A stretch of 39,147 bases of DNA from positions 1 through 39,147 of the forward strand of contig JACROU010000041.1 in NCBI GenBank assembly GCA_016214265.1, read 5' to 3'. The notes under the pieces are model-generated. The model was not told the origin of the DNA. It worked only from the letters and a program-made list of their open reading frames with translations, and made no database searches. Made by a program: the position numbers and the translations under genes. This document shows, piece by piece, positions 8,378 through 16,941 of the stretch (position 1 is its first letter; each line of letters starts with the position of its first letter). This DNA comes from Candidatus Omnitrophota bacterium (GTDB taxonomy: Bacteria > Omnitrophota > Omnitrophia > Omnitrophales > JACROU01).

Positions 8378-9129
8378 TTCCGGTTCAACTTGGAAAGAAG
8401 TCGGAGAATTTCAAGATACAGCCACACGAGCGTCACCATCAATCCGAACGCTCCGTACCATTCCATAAATTTGGGCGCGCCGGCTTCGGCTCCTCTTTCG
8501 ATAAAATCGAAGTCGAGCACCAAATTAAGCGAGGCAATGACGACGACAAACAGGCTGAATCCGATGCCAAGCCAACCGCCTTGATGAATCATCGGAATCC
8601 GGATATTGAAAAAACCCAGAATGATATCGATAACATAAACCAGGCAAATACCGCCGGTGGCCGCCACAATGCCGAGGCGGAAATTATCCGTTACTTTAAT
8701 GAGGCGGGATTGATACGCCAAGAGCAGCGCCGCAAGCGTGCCGAAGGTGAGCGAAATGGCTTGAATCACGATACCGGGATATTGTTTTTCGAAAATGCCG
8801 GAAATGCCGCCGAGAAATAATCCTTCCAGAAGCGCGTAAATCGGCGTCGTGATAGGGGCCCAAGACATTTTGAAAATCGTCACCATCGCCACGATAAATC
8901 CGCCGAAGAGGCCGAAGATCATGAGTCCGGTCGCGGCTTGCGGACTTGGGGATGAAAAAATTAAATTCCACGTCCACGACGCGGCGGCAATGCAAAGGAG
9001 CAATGCCAGCGCGGTTTTGTTCACGGTTCCGGAAATGGTCATACTGCCTGCTTGCGCGGCAGAAACCGGAGTCGCTTTAATGGCTTCAGTGAAAATTTTA
9101 TCGCTTAACGCGGGGTTTCCTGATCTCAT
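8374..9129 (-). CDS. Bax inhibitor-1 / YccA-type integral membrane protein
   Basis: A 251-residue protein starting MRSGNPALSDKIF, a start pattern typical of the YccA/Bax-inhibitor COG4760 branch, followed by seven hydrophobic segments between about residues 38 and 240. Family members are membrane proteins linked to calcium leak or protease control in other organisms; the role here is unknown. The start at 9127-9129 is preceded by GAGGAGG. It overlaps trmB by four bases and probably shares a transcript with the RNA methyltransferase gene 15 bases upstream. Confidence 0.88.
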   Translation of the reverse strand: MRSGNPALSDKIFTEAIKATPVSAAQAGSMTISGTVNKTALALLLCIAAASWTWNLIFSSPSPQAATGLMIFGLFGGFIVAMVTIFKMSWAPITTPIYALLEGLFLGGISGIFEKQYPGIVIQAISLTFGTLAALLLAYQSRLIKVTDNFRLGIVAATGGICLVYVIDIILGFFNIRIPMIHQGGWLGIGFSLFVVVIASLNLVLDFDFIERGAEAGAPKFMEWYGAFGLMVTLVWLYLEILRLLSKLNRK

Positions 9130-9144
9130 GTTGCCTCCTCTTTG

Positions 9145-10158
9145 TCATTTCGGTGTTAACCACACAAAAGTTTCCAGATGTTTTGTCTTCGGAAAAAAAT
9201 CGAAAGGCATCACTTTTTGAATTTTCCAGCCCTTCTTTTTAAACTGCGCCAGATCGCGGGCAAGCGCCTCGGGATTGCACGATAAATAAAGCAGCGCCTT
9301 CAGTTTCTTCGCTTTGACGAGCGCCTTGATCGCCGGCGCCGACAATCCCTTCCGCGGCGGATCGATCAGCGCGACAGAACCCGCGGCAAGAGAGCCTAAT
9401 AATTCTTCCACTTTTCCAGGGCGGATCTCGACATTCGTCAGCTTGTGATAATCGACATTAAAGCGCGCAAGTTTAAGCGACGGCACACTTTCTTCAATCA
9501 TCACCACGCGCTTCACCAGGTCGTGAAGGCTGATGCCAAACAGTCCGACGCCGGAGTACAGATCCAGAAACGTCGTCTTTTTATTCCACAACGGAAGCGC
9601 GCGAATCGTCTCGATGAGGGCCGGCAGAATGGACAAATTCGCCTGGAAAAAAGTATCGAGCGAGTAGAAAATCCGCCGGCCGCATACCTCGGTCCACAAA
9701 TAATCTTTTTCGGCGAGTTCCAGCGAGCGGCGTCCCATCCCGCCCCAAAACACGCGGCCGTCGTCTCCGGTTCTCACCACCAGATTGGCGATGTTGTATC
9801 CTTCGGGCAGACGGGCAATCGCTAGCTTTCGTAATTTTGGGATGAATTTTGAAATATCCTTTTTTGCGATCGCGCAGGAATCGATTTGAATCGTAAACCT
9901 TTTTCCCTCCGGCTTGAAACCCAGAATATATTCACCTTTTAATGTTTTTCGGAAGGAGATATCGAGGCGGTTCCGGTAATGATATTCCTCGCTCGAGCGG
10001 CGGACGGGTTCAAAAACTTTATCTTTGAGTTTTAGCGGAAGAAGAGTTTCGCGGAGCCATTTTTTTTTAGCGACAAGTTCTTTGGCGTACGAAATATTTT
10101 GATAGACACATCCACCGCATTCGCCGAAATAATTACAGCGTGCTGCGAGTTGTTTCAT
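9145..10158 (-). CDS. 23S rRNA/tRNA m5U methyltransferase, RumA/TrmA family, no TRAM domain
   Basis: The 337-residue enzyme carries an N-terminal iron-sulfur cysteine set (Cys8, Cys14, Cys17 in the CNYFGECGGC motif, with a fourth Cys in the QIDSCAIA stretch), the SAM motif FLDLYSGVGLFG, the LIDPPRKGL motif and the catalytic SCNPEALARDL with its nucleophilic Cys. Such enzymes make 5-methyluridine in 23S rRNA (RlmD/RlmC-like) or tRNA. It begins directly with the cluster domain, so the TRAM RNA-binding domain found in many relatives is absent. The start overlaps the end of dedA by 26 bases. The exact target base cannot be read from sequence. Confidence 0.92.
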   Translation of the reverse strand: MKQLAARCNYFGECGGCVYQNISYAKELVAKKKWLRETLLPLKLKDKVFEPVRRSSEEYHYRNRLDISFRKTLKGEYILGFKPEGKRFTIQIDSCAIAKKDISKFIPKLRKLAIARLPEGYNIANLVVRTGDDGRVFWGGMGRRSLELAEKDYLWTEVCGRRIFYSLDTFFQANLSILPALIETIRALPLWNKKTTFLDLYSGVGLFGISLHDLVKRVVMIEESVPSLKLARFNVDYHKLTNVEIRPGKVEELLGSLAAGSVALIDPPRKGLSAPAIKALVKAKKLKALLYLSCNPEALARDLAQFKKKGWKIQKVMPFDFFPKTKHLETFVWLTPK

Positions 10159-10789
10159 AACGGCGGGCGCGGAGAAATCCTATAACGGCAGGGATCAGAG
10201 AAACAGCGATAATCCCCAGAATCACGAGGGTAAAATTCTGTTTCACAACAGGAATGTTTCCAAAAAAATATCCGCTGAACAGGCAGATTGAAATCCATAA
10301 AATAATTCCCGCAATGTTAAACGCGAGAAAACGGGCGTAACTCATACTGCCGATACCGGCTACGAACGGCGCGAAGGTGCGGATAATCGGCATAAACTGC
10401 GCGATAACGATCGTTTTACCGCCGTGCTTTTCATAAAACCGGTGCGTCTGGTCGAGATATTTTTTGTTGAAAAACCGGGATCGTTCGTAATGAAACACTT
10501 TGGGGCCGACGAACCGGCCTATCCAGTAATTCGTGGAATTGCCGAGCGCCGCGGCGGCGGCCAGGAGAAAAAACAGATGGAGTGGGTCCAGCTGGCCAAT
10601 CGCGGCCAACGCCCCCGAGGCAAATAACAGCGAATCTCCGGGGAGTACCGGGGTCACCACCAGCCCCGTCTCGCAGAATACGATGAGGAAAAGAACGCCG
10701 TAACTCCAAGCACCGTAATCAGTAACGAGTTGGTTCAGGTATTTGTCGAGATGAAGAAAATAGTGAGAGAAATTCACAATCCAGTCCAT
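10133..10789 (-). CDS. dedA: DedA/VTT-family membrane protein
   Basis: The 218-residue membrane protein has the DedA hallmarks: a re-entrant loop with VTPVLPGDSLLFASG near residue 45 and the FMPIIRTFAPFVAG motif near residue 130, with further membrane helices to the C-terminus. DedA proteins move undecaprenyl phosphate or phospholipids across the inner membrane. The last 26 bases overlap the RNA methyltransferase start, suggesting an operon with it. No strong ribosome site is visible before the ATG at 10787-10789. Confidence 0.92.
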   Translation of the reverse strand: MDWIVNFSHYFLHLDKYLNQLVTDYGAWSYGVLFLIVFCETGLVVTPVLPGDSLLFASGALAAIGQLDPLHLFFLLAAAAALGNSTNYWIGRFVGPKVFHYERSRFFNKKYLDQTHRFYEKHGGKTIVIAQFMPIIRTFAPFVAGIGSMSYARFLAFNIAGIILWISICLFSGYFFGNIPVVKQNFTLVILGIIAVSLIPAVIGFLRARRYETTRSTL

Positions 10790-10839
10790 AGGCGAAGTCT
10801 AATCGAATTCAGCCGTCGTGCCAAGACAAAAAAACAAAA

Positions 10840-10854
10840 AGGTTCCTGGAACCT
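10840..10854. repeat. Short inverted repeat related to the dispersed palindromes
   Basis: AGGTTCC and GGAACCT around a single T, followed by AAGTGCCACGT. It lies between terC (stop 10874) and dedA, and shares the AGGTTC/GAACCT core with the palindromes at 7706 and 14347. It could be a decayed copy or chance. Confidence 0.35.
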
Positions 10855-10873
10855 AAGTGCCACGTTGCTTTGA

Positions 10874-11824
10874 TTAGGGTTCGACAAGATCGGAGGGGGC
10901 GTGGCCGGGCTTTTCTTTTTTCGGCCAGAGAATGGAAGCGATCACGGAAAGCGCCAGCACAATCACAATAAACGCAAGCGCGTAAATTTCCGGCATGTCA
11001 TACAAATCCTGAATCAATATTTTCACGCCGACAAAAGCCAGAATCAGCGCGATGCCGTAATGCAAATAATGAAAGAGCTGCATCATCCCATGCAAGGCGA
11101 AATAAAGCGACCGTAGACCCAGCACCGCAAAAATATTAGAACTGTACACAATCACGGGATCGAGCGTGATGGAAAAAATCGCCGGGATCGAGTCGGTCGC
11201 AAATACGATATCCATCACATCGATAAAAATCAGCACCACCAGAAGCGGTGTCGCAAACCATTTTCCGTGACTCTTGATAAAAAACTTTCCATCTTCGTAA
11301 TGATGCACCAGCGGAATCACTTTTTGCGTAATTTTAATGACCGGATTATTTTCAGGGTGAATCTCTTCGCCCTTGTGCACCAGCATTTTAATTCCGGTAA
11401 AAATCAGGAATGCTCCAAAAAGATACAAAATCCAATGGAACCGTTCGATGAGCGCAACACCCAGAATAATAAAAATAATACGAGAAACAACGGCACCGAG
11501 AATACCCCAGAACAGAACTTTATATTGATAATGATGCGGCACTCGGAAATAATTGAAGATAAGCAGAAAGACAAACAGATTATCGACCGAGAGCGAATAC
11601 TCGATCAAATAGCCGGTCGTAAATTCGAGTGCCTTGTGGGGGCCTTGAAAAAAATACACGCCCAGATTGAAAAGGGCCGCGAGCGTAATCCAAAACACCG
11701 TCCAGGCCAACGCTTCCCGGATCTTGATCGCATGATCTTTTTTGTGGAATACGAAGAGATCCAAAAAAAGCATCACGACAACGAACAAATTAAAAAATAT
11801 CCAAAAATACAGATGATTGGGCAT
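10874..11824 (-). CDS. TerC/Alx family membrane protein
   Basis: The 316-residue protein has about nine membrane helices and the TerC signatures: paired acidic membrane motifs (LDLFVF, SVDNLFVFLLIF) and FIDVMDIVFATDSIPAIFS with SNIFAVLGLRSLYFAL. TerC/Alx proteins act in metal-ion homeostasis; the Alx branch exports Mn(II). The length matches the Alx-type branch. It starts 31 bases beyond the stop of the SDR-DUF2867 gene on the same strand. Confidence 0.92.
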   Translation of the reverse strand: MPNHLYFWIFFNLFVVVMLFLDLFVFHKKDHAIKIREALAWTVFWITLAALFNLGVYFFQGPHKALEFTTGYLIEYSLSVDNLFVFLLIFNYFRVPHHYQYKVLFWGILGAVVSRIIFIILGVALIERFHWILYLFGAFLIFTGIKMLVHKGEEIHPENNPVIKITQKVIPLVHHYEDGKFFIKSHGKWFATPLLVVLIFIDVMDIVFATDSIPAIFSITLDPVIVYSSNIFAVLGLRSLYFALHGMMQLFHYLHYGIALILAFVGVKILIQDLYDMPEIYALAFIVIVLALSVIASILWPKKEKPGHAPSDLVEP

Positions 11825-11855
11825 GAGTAATTATAGCTTTTTAAGAAGGTACCTG

Positions 11856-13292
11856 CTACCCTCCCAATTGTTCCGCGCGTTTTTTGATGGCCTGCATGGT
11901 TCCCCTGAAAATAAGCATGTGAACCGGATAAAGCAAAAACCAGTACGCAAATCCCGCCAGACCGCGCGGATAAAACTTTGCCGTTTGAATCAACTGCGAG
12001 TGATTGTCATCCGCCGGCTCTACGCAAAACTCAAGCCAGGCCCTTCCCGGAACCTTCATTTCCGCCCGGAGCAATAATTTATGGCCCGGAACAAATTCCT
12101 CAACTCGCCAGAAATCAAGAGCATCGCCCACCTGAAGTTCATGGGGATGCCGACGTCCCCGCCGGAGCCCGACACCGCCAAGCTGCCGGTCGATAAAACC
12201 CCGAAGCCGCCAGAGCCAGTCATACTGATACCATCCCGTATTGCCGCCAATCGTTTGGATCAATTCGAATAATTTTTCGGCAGACCGGGCGACAAGAATT
12301 TCCCGGCGATCAATAAAAAGATGCGAAGGATCGATATCCTGACACTCCTCGTAATGGAATGTGGCGTCCGTCCATTTTGTTTCGACTGTTTGTTTTTCAA
12401 GTCGCGCCAGAGTCCGGCGCAAGGAATCTTCAAAACTCATAGGTTGGAAATCAAAAATGTGAAGCGCGTCATGATTTTCACAAACGGTTTCGCTCTGAAG
12501 CCCTTCGATCAATATGCGGGCCACGGTTTTTGGAAGCGGCGTAATAAAGTTCACCCAATAAGAGGAAAGAAGCGGCGTCAGTACCGGGACTGGAATCAAA
12601 ATGCGCTTGAGTCCAAGAGCGCGCGCGAGGCCGAGCATCATTTCACCGTAAGTCATAATATCGGGCCCGCCGATATCAAGCACACGGCCCGCTGATTCAG
12701 GCTTATCGAGACAATCCACCAGATAGCGCTGAACGTCCCGCATGGCAATTGGCTGGGTTTTCACATACACCCAGCGCGGACAAATCATAATTGGCAGGCG
12801 ATTCACCAGATGATGCATCATCTCGAAAGACACGCCACCAGAACCGATAATCACGGCCGCCCGGAATTCTGTGACGGGAACTTTTGATTCGCGAAGAATG
12901 TCTCCCACTTCGTGGCGGCTTTTGAGATGTGCGGATATTACCTCACCGCGCCGGCCCAGCCCGCCCAAATAAATAATACGTTTCACGCCCGCCGCTCGCG
13001 CGGCATCACCAACGTAACGGGCGGCTTGACGGTCACGTTCTTCAAAATGCTTTTCACCTGCCGACATCGAATGAACCAGATAATAAACGGCATCCATTCC
13101 CTGCATCGCCGGCACCAATGTCTCCGGCACAAGCACATCCCCCGCCATTACTTCCACGCCCAGCCATTTCCGGCCAAGCACTTTTCGAGGATCCCGTACC
13201 AGACAGCGAACTCTGTGCCCCTTTAGCACAAGCCTCGGCACAAGCCGGCCACCAATATACCCCGTTGAACCCAGCACCAGAATGTTTGCCAT
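11856..13292 (-). CDS. SDR NAD(P)-binding protein fused to a DUF2867 domain
   Basis: The first ~290 residues form an atypical short-chain dehydrogenase domain with the GSTGYIGG nucleotide-binding loop near the N-terminus, YYLVHSMS and KRIIYLGGLG. The remaining ~180 residues match the DUF2867 type (WLWRLRGFIDRQLGGVGLRRGRR), ending in a hydrophobic segment with FYPRGLAGFAYW. This two-domain form is widespread but its substrate is unknown. I chose the ATG at 13290-13292 (478 residues) because it follows a GGGAG site by 8 bases and begins the Rossmann fold; an upstream ATG would add 12 residues without support. The gene is divergent from the one at 13380. Confidence 0.88.
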   Translation of the reverse strand: MANILVLGSTGYIGGRLVPRLVLKGHRVRCLVRDPRKVLGRKWLGVEVMAGDVLVPETLVPAMQGMDAVYYLVHSMSAGEKHFEERDRQAARYVGDAARAAGVKRIIYLGGLGRRGEVISAHLKSRHEVGDILRESKVPVTEFRAAVIIGSGGVSFEMMHHLVNRLPIMICPRWVYVKTQPIAMRDVQRYLVDCLDKPESAGRVLDIGGPDIMTYGEMMLGLARALGLKRILIPVPVLTPLLSSYWVNFITPLPKTVARILIEGLQSETVCENHDALHIFDFQPMSFEDSLRRTLARLEKQTVETKWTDATFHYEECQDIDPSHLFIDRREILVARSAEKLFELIQTIGGNTGWYQYDWLWRLRGFIDRQLGGVGLRRGRRHPHELQVGDALDFWRVEEFVPGHKLLLRAEMKVPGRAWLEFCVEPADDNHSQLIQTAKFYPRGLAGFAYWFLLYPVHMLIFRGTMQAIKKRAEQLGG

Positions 13293-13379
13293 GAGAGAAC
13301 TCCCTTTCCCCAGTAGAAAATGTATCACAAAAAGAACGAAAATATATTATCCTTTTATGTTATGGAGATGAAGCTCGAG

Positions 13380-14333
13380 ATGATCCGAACCAAATTTTCA
13401 GTAATTACCCTCACCGGTTTAATCTTATTCGTTTGCCTGAATTCGCCGATTTATGCTCAAAAATTTGAAGCCATTTCCGACTCGGACACTCGCGATCGTT
13501 TTGAGGAAGCGCTCACTCAATCGATTGAACGGCTTCATATTCTCATCCAAAAAAATCCCACACGGCTTCGCGATATCAATAGCTCCATCAAAGAAACCAT
13601 TCAGGCGGCAGAACTTGCGGGCGAAGGGCGGAATTTGGCAAAAGCGCTTGCCCTGTGTCAATCTGCCGAGAAAAAATATTCGGACAATGTGCTGGCATAT
13701 CTCATCGCCAGTGATATTTACGATTCGATGGGCAACGTATTACAAGCCAATCAAGCTCGTCTTAATTTTCTGAAAAAATCTTCGCGCGCCCCCTGGATCG
13801 CGCGCGAGGCGATGTCGTGGGAAAACCGCGAGGCTTTTTTCGATTACGTAACCGGCAAATTAAAGCGGTACGGCATTGAAACTCCAAAGGCGGCAACGAG
13901 AATTCCGCTGATTGAAAAAATGATGTGGGAAAAAGGCAACAATTTGCGGGACGCAATTTCCGTCACGCTTCCTCTCATCGTCTTTGTCGGCCTGGCGCTC
14001 TTGCTATTTCGCGTCATGGGTGGCGGCGATATTTCGATTGAGCGGAAAAATCGCATCGTCGTTCAATTTTATCTGCTCTTCGTGGGATTGTATTTGCTAT
14101 GGATCTTGCACCTGTTCATGAATCTCGCACCAATCATCGATCCCGCGGAAATGGAAATTGTGATCGTCTTTTTTGCCGGCATCGCGCTGATCATTTTACT
14201 AAATCTCATTGGAGCGATGCTGGAACGTTGGAGAGAACTCTCGGACCCTCAAGCCATGGAATGCCCGCACTGTCGCGCCATCATCGCCAAGATCGTCGCC
14301 GAATGCCCGTATTGCGGGAAGAAGGTGGATTAA
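13380..14333 (+). CDS. Exported membrane protein with C-terminal zinc ribbon, unknown function
   Basis: I do not recognise a named family. The chosen start (13380) gives MIRTK and a signal peptide ending near IYAQ, then a roughly 190-residue helical region (TPR-like character in the LAKALALCQSAEKKY part), three membrane helices near residues 193-290, and a C-terminal double CxxC zinc ribbon (CPHC and CPYC) in the last 20 residues. In-frame ATGs at 13362 and 13368 are equally possible; a GGAG sits about 12 bases before 13380. It faces away from the SDR-DUF2867 gene and converges on the small zinc-ribbon gene, with a palindrome between. Confidence 0.75.
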   Translation: MIRTKFSVITLTGLILFVCLNSPIYAQKFEAISDSDTRDRFEEALTQSIERLHILIQKNPTRLRDINSSIKETIQAAELAGEGRNLAKALALCQSAEKKYSDNVLAYLIASDIYDSMGNVLQANQARLNFLKKSSRAPWIAREAMSWENREAFFDYVTGKLKRYGIETPKAATRIPLIEKMMWEKGNNLRDAISVTLPLIVFVGLALLLFRVMGGGDISIERKNRIVVQFYLLFVGLYLLWILHLFMNLAPIIDPAEMEIVIVFFAGIALIILLNLIGAMLERWRELSDPQAMECPHCRAIIAKIVAECPYCGKKVD

Positions 14334-14346
14334 GCAAATCCTAACG

Positions 14347-14382
14347 GTGGAGGTGCCAGGTTCACGAACCTGGCACCTCCAC
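14347..14382. repeat. 36-base inverted repeat (dispersed repeat copy 2)
   Basis: Left arm GTGGAGGTGCCAGGTTC (14347-14363), two-base loop, then the exact reverse complement (14366-14382). Its core is the same as in the palindrome at 7706-7733. It lies between two convergent genes and overlaps the last codons of the small zinc-ribbon gene, whose TGA stop (14362-14364) is inside it. It may terminate transcription from either side. Confidence 0.85.
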
Positions 14383-14541
14383 GTGCAGAAAAAAATTTCC
14401 GCAGGTGAGGCACTTATACCCCTGCCCCGCCCGCTTAACAGTATCTAAACCCATTTTGATCCCTGCCAATTCAATATTGCTGGAATGGCAATAGGGACAT
14501 TCCTTTTTATTGCTATATTTGGCTTCTTGTTTTTCTTTCAT
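14362..14541 (-). CDS. Small zinc-ribbon protein (59 aa) with palindrome-derived C-terminus
   Basis: The ATG at 14539-14541 follows an AAGGA site and lies 5 bases after the gdh stop, so it is read from the same transcript. Two cysteine pairs (CPYC near residue 13 and CLTC near residue 44) form a zinc ribbon. The final residues HVEVPGS and the stop codon are encoded by the inverted repeat at 14347-14382, so the original C-terminus was probably replaced when the repeat arrived. An upstream in-frame ATG at 14578-14580 is inside gdh and less likely. Function unknown. Confidence 0.65.
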   Translation of the reverse strand: MKEKQEAKYSNKKECPYCHSSNIELAGIKMGLDTVKRAGQGYKCLTCGNFFLHVEVPGS

Positions 14542-14545
14542 AATT

Positions 14546-15838
14546 TTATTCCTTCTCGCCGAAATATTCTTTGGTGCCACGGACGTTAATGGCTTCTTCG
14601 ATCCGACGCAGTGCGTGGATGTAGGCCGCGGTTCTCAAAGAAACATTTTTTGACTCGTGAATAGCCCAGATGCGCTGACTTTCTTCAGTCATTTTCTGAT
14701 GGAGACGTGAATTCACCTCTTCAAGCGTCCAGTAATAGCCGGCCCGGTTTTGAACCCACTCGAAATAGCTGACAGTCACGCCGCCGGCATTCACCAAAAT
14801 ATCGGGCACAACGCGGATTCCTTTTCTTTCAAGAATCTCATCGGCCTCGGGCGTCACCGGACCGTTCGCCACCTCGAAAATCAACCGGGCTTTGATGCGA
14901 CCGGCGTTATCGTCAGTGATCACATCTTCGATCGCTGCGGGAATCAGGAGGTCAACAGGAAGTTCGAGCATTTCCTCGTTCGTCAACACATCATGTTCCT
15001 GAAAACCGCAAACCGAGTTTTCACAGTACACAGCTTTCAGTCCCGACGTATCCTCTTTGAATTTTTTCACGCTCGGAATGTTAAGCCCCTGCTTCGCATA
15101 AATCGCCCCCTTCGAATCGCTGACTGCGACCACTTTGAATCCGGCGTTATATAGCATTTCAGCCAGCGGCGCCGCGGCATTGCCGAATCCTTGAATCGCC
15201 ACGGTTGTATTTTTGGGCGAACCGTTTAATTTTCCAAGAAGTGCCTGCATCACATCGTAAGCGCCCTGAGATGTCGCCGCTTCGCGCCCCAAACTTCCGC
15301 CCATCGCCACGGGCTTTCCCGTAATTACGGCGGGCACTTGCCTGCGCTGAATGACGGAATATTCGTGCATCATCCAGCCCATAATCATTTGATTGGTGTA
15401 CATGTCGGGCGCAGGAATATCGACATCCGGACCGATAAAATCGGCAATCGCATCGATGTAACGGCGCGATAAGTGTTCCAGTTCGAACCGGGAAAGTTTT
15501 TTGGCGTCAACCGTGATGCCGCCCTTCGCCCCGCCGAACGGAAGATTCAGCACCGCGCATTTAAACGTCATCCAGAATGCGAGTGTTTTGACTTCCTCCA
15601 GATTGACGGACGGATGATAGCGGATACCGCCTTTGGTGGGGCCGCGCATATCGTTGTAGCGCACGCGGTAACCTTGAAAAATTTTGAGTTCCCCGGAATC
15701 CATACGCACGGGGACGGATACGGTGAGACTGGCTTTCGGATATTTCAGACGCTCAATGGTATCTTCAGAAATCGTCACATGCTTTGCGGCTTCTTCAAGA
15801 CGCTGACTGGCTTCAGAGAAAATGGATGTTTGCGGCAT
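14546..15838 (-). CDS. gdhA: Glutamate dehydrogenase (Glu/Leu/Phe/Val dehydrogenase family)
   Basis: The 430-residue enzyme interconverts glutamate and 2-oxoglutarate plus ammonia. Visible: substrate-binding GGIRYHP, the catalytic-lysine motif PFGGAKGGI near residue 110, the DIPAPD segment, the nucleotide fold AIQGFGNAAA, and the ANGPVTPEAD motif with a VPDILVNAGGV loop. Length and motifs fit the hexameric class found in Bacillus and thermophiles. The start at 15836-15838 has a strong GGGAGGTG site; the longer frame beginning at 15871 has no such support. A small zinc-ribbon gene follows immediately. Confidence 0.95.
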   Translation of the reverse strand: MPQTSIFSEASQRLEEAAKHVTISEDTIERLKYPKASLTVSVPVRMDSGELKIFQGYRVRYNDMRGPTKGGIRYHPSVNLEEVKTLAFWMTFKCAVLNLPFGGAKGGITVDAKKLSRFELEHLSRRYIDAIADFIGPDVDIPAPDMYTNQMIMGWMMHEYSVIQRRQVPAVITGKPVAMGGSLGREAATSQGAYDVMQALLGKLNGSPKNTTVAIQGFGNAAAPLAEMLYNAGFKVVAVSDSKGAIYAKQGLNIPSVKKFKEDTSGLKAVYCENSVCGFQEHDVLTNEEMLELPVDLLIPAAIEDVITDDNAGRIKARLIFEVANGPVTPEADEILERKGIRVVPDILVNAGGVTVSYFEWVQNRAGYYWTLEEVNSRLHQKMTEESQRIWAIHESKNVSLRTAAYIHALRRIEEAINVRGTKEYFGEKE

Positions 15839-15894
15839 GGCACACCTCCCTGTATGAGAACATCTAAACAATCTCCTACATGAAGTCTACCATG

Positions 15895-15918
15895 CCAAAA
15901 AAAGGTGGCCGCCACCTT
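15895..15918 (-). terminator. Rho-independent terminator of the small membrane protein gene
   Basis: On the minus strand, AAGGTGGC and GCCACCTT pair around a single central base (in practice a 3-5 base loop) and are followed by seven Ts. It sits 13 bases after the stop of the gene at 15931-16137 and separates it from gdhA. Confidence 0.75.
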
Positions 15919-15930
15919 GTTTTTAACAGT

Positions 15931-16137
15931 TTACTTTTTAGGTGTCACCACATCCAAGATTCTGAGAATCAGATACAACGCGAGGGAGCAAAAAATGCCC
16001 TTGGCCAGAAAATACCAGCCAATGGCGTCGTTTTTAAATCGGCCCTGAAAAATTTCGTTGCCCAGAAGAAACGAGTAAACACAAATACCAAACACGACGA
16101 TAGCGGCCAAAATGACCACTTTTTTCAATAATTCCAT
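15931..16137 (-). CDS. Small membrane protein (68 aa), unknown
   Basis: The protein has two hydrophobic helices (residues about 8-27 and 44-62) separated by a short polar loop with GNEIFQGRFKNDAIGWYF, and ends VTPKK. The ATG at 16135-16137 is placed 6 bases after a perfect GGAGGG site; the upstream GTG would overlap that site. It probably ends the transcript of the two secreted-protein genes upstream, followed by a terminator. I recognise no family. Confidence 0.7.
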   Translation of the reverse strand: MELLKKVVILAAIVVFGICVYSFLLGNEIFQGRFKNDAIGWYFLAKGIFCSLALYLILRILDVVTPKK

Positions 16138-16155
16138 AAACACCCTCCTTTTGGG

Positions 16156-16941
16156 TTAATCCGGTAAATATCCGCCGGCGGATTGAACCGGAATTAAACT
16201 GTTGTCGCGCGTCACCCACACGGCAATACCGTAACGCACGGGACGGATTTTATTGTTTAATTTCAGATTAACAAATGCTTTGAAAGCGCCATCGATTTTC
16301 TGGAGTTGAACTTGTTCATAATCGAGCACCGCGAAATCATGCGTTAATTTTTTCCCGGCATTCTCACCCGCTGTCACCTCCGAGCTGATACCGAATCCCA
16401 GCAAAACAGCATGAACCAACCACTGACTGTGAACCCCACTCGGCGGCTGAAAACTTGCGGCAAACGCTCCATTTCCATACGCCTCAACGGATAGGATTCC
16501 GGCAGTCCGGGGCTCGAATTCGGGAATAACCGGATTTTCGAACCATTTTTTCCAGTCCCTTCCGTTCAGCACAAAACCGGGGGTAGCCAAAGATTTTTTG
16601 GAATGCCACAACCGGACATAATTTTTCTGCCGCTGAGTGTAAGTCGGAGAAGCAAGAGAATCCCGCCAGCCAAGATCATCCCAATATGTGACGTGAAAAC
16701 AGACCGGGACAAATTTGCTCCAAAGCCCGGGAGAGTTTTTTAACGAATTCATCCATTCATCAGCGGACGGACAGCTGGAGCATCCTTCAGAACTGTAAAG
16801 TTCGATCAACGCGGTTTGATTGGGACCACTATGAAAGGCGATCGACTGTTGAGAAACCGCTCGAAGTTCGTCGGCAGAAAAAGACATAAATACCACGCTA
16901 AGCAGGGCCACCCAAAATGCGTAACGTCCTGGAATGTTCAT
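16156..16941 (-). CDS. DUF1223 family secreted thioredoxin-like protein
   Basis: The 261-residue protein has an N-terminal signal peptide and the DUF1223 signature ALIELYSSEGCSSCPSAD near residue 45, with a CSSC pair, followed by HVTYWDDLGW and RQKNYVRLW and TPGFVLNGRDW. DUF1223 proteins have a thioredoxin-like fold and are predicted to be periplasmic; their reaction is not established. Its ATG overlaps the stop of the EEP-family gene by four bases (16938-16941), so they are coupled. Confidence 0.9.
   Translation of the reverse strand: MNIPGRYAFWVALLSVVFMSFSADELRAVSQQSIAFHSGPNQTALIELYSSEGCSSCPSADEWMNSLKNSPGLWSKFVPVCFHVTYWDDLGWRDSLASPTYTQRQKNYVRLWHSKKSLATPGFVLNGRDWKKWFENPVIPEFEPRTAGILSVEAYGNGAFAASFQPPSGVHSQWLVHAVLLGFGISSEVTAGENAGKKLTHDFAVLDYEQVQLQKIDGAFKAFVNLKLNNKIRPVRYGIAVWVTRDNSLIPVQSAGGYLPD

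Noticed and set aside
11267-11830. A 187-codon plus-strand open frame
   Set aside because: It is antisense to terC; its composition mirrors the hydrophobic codons of TerC.
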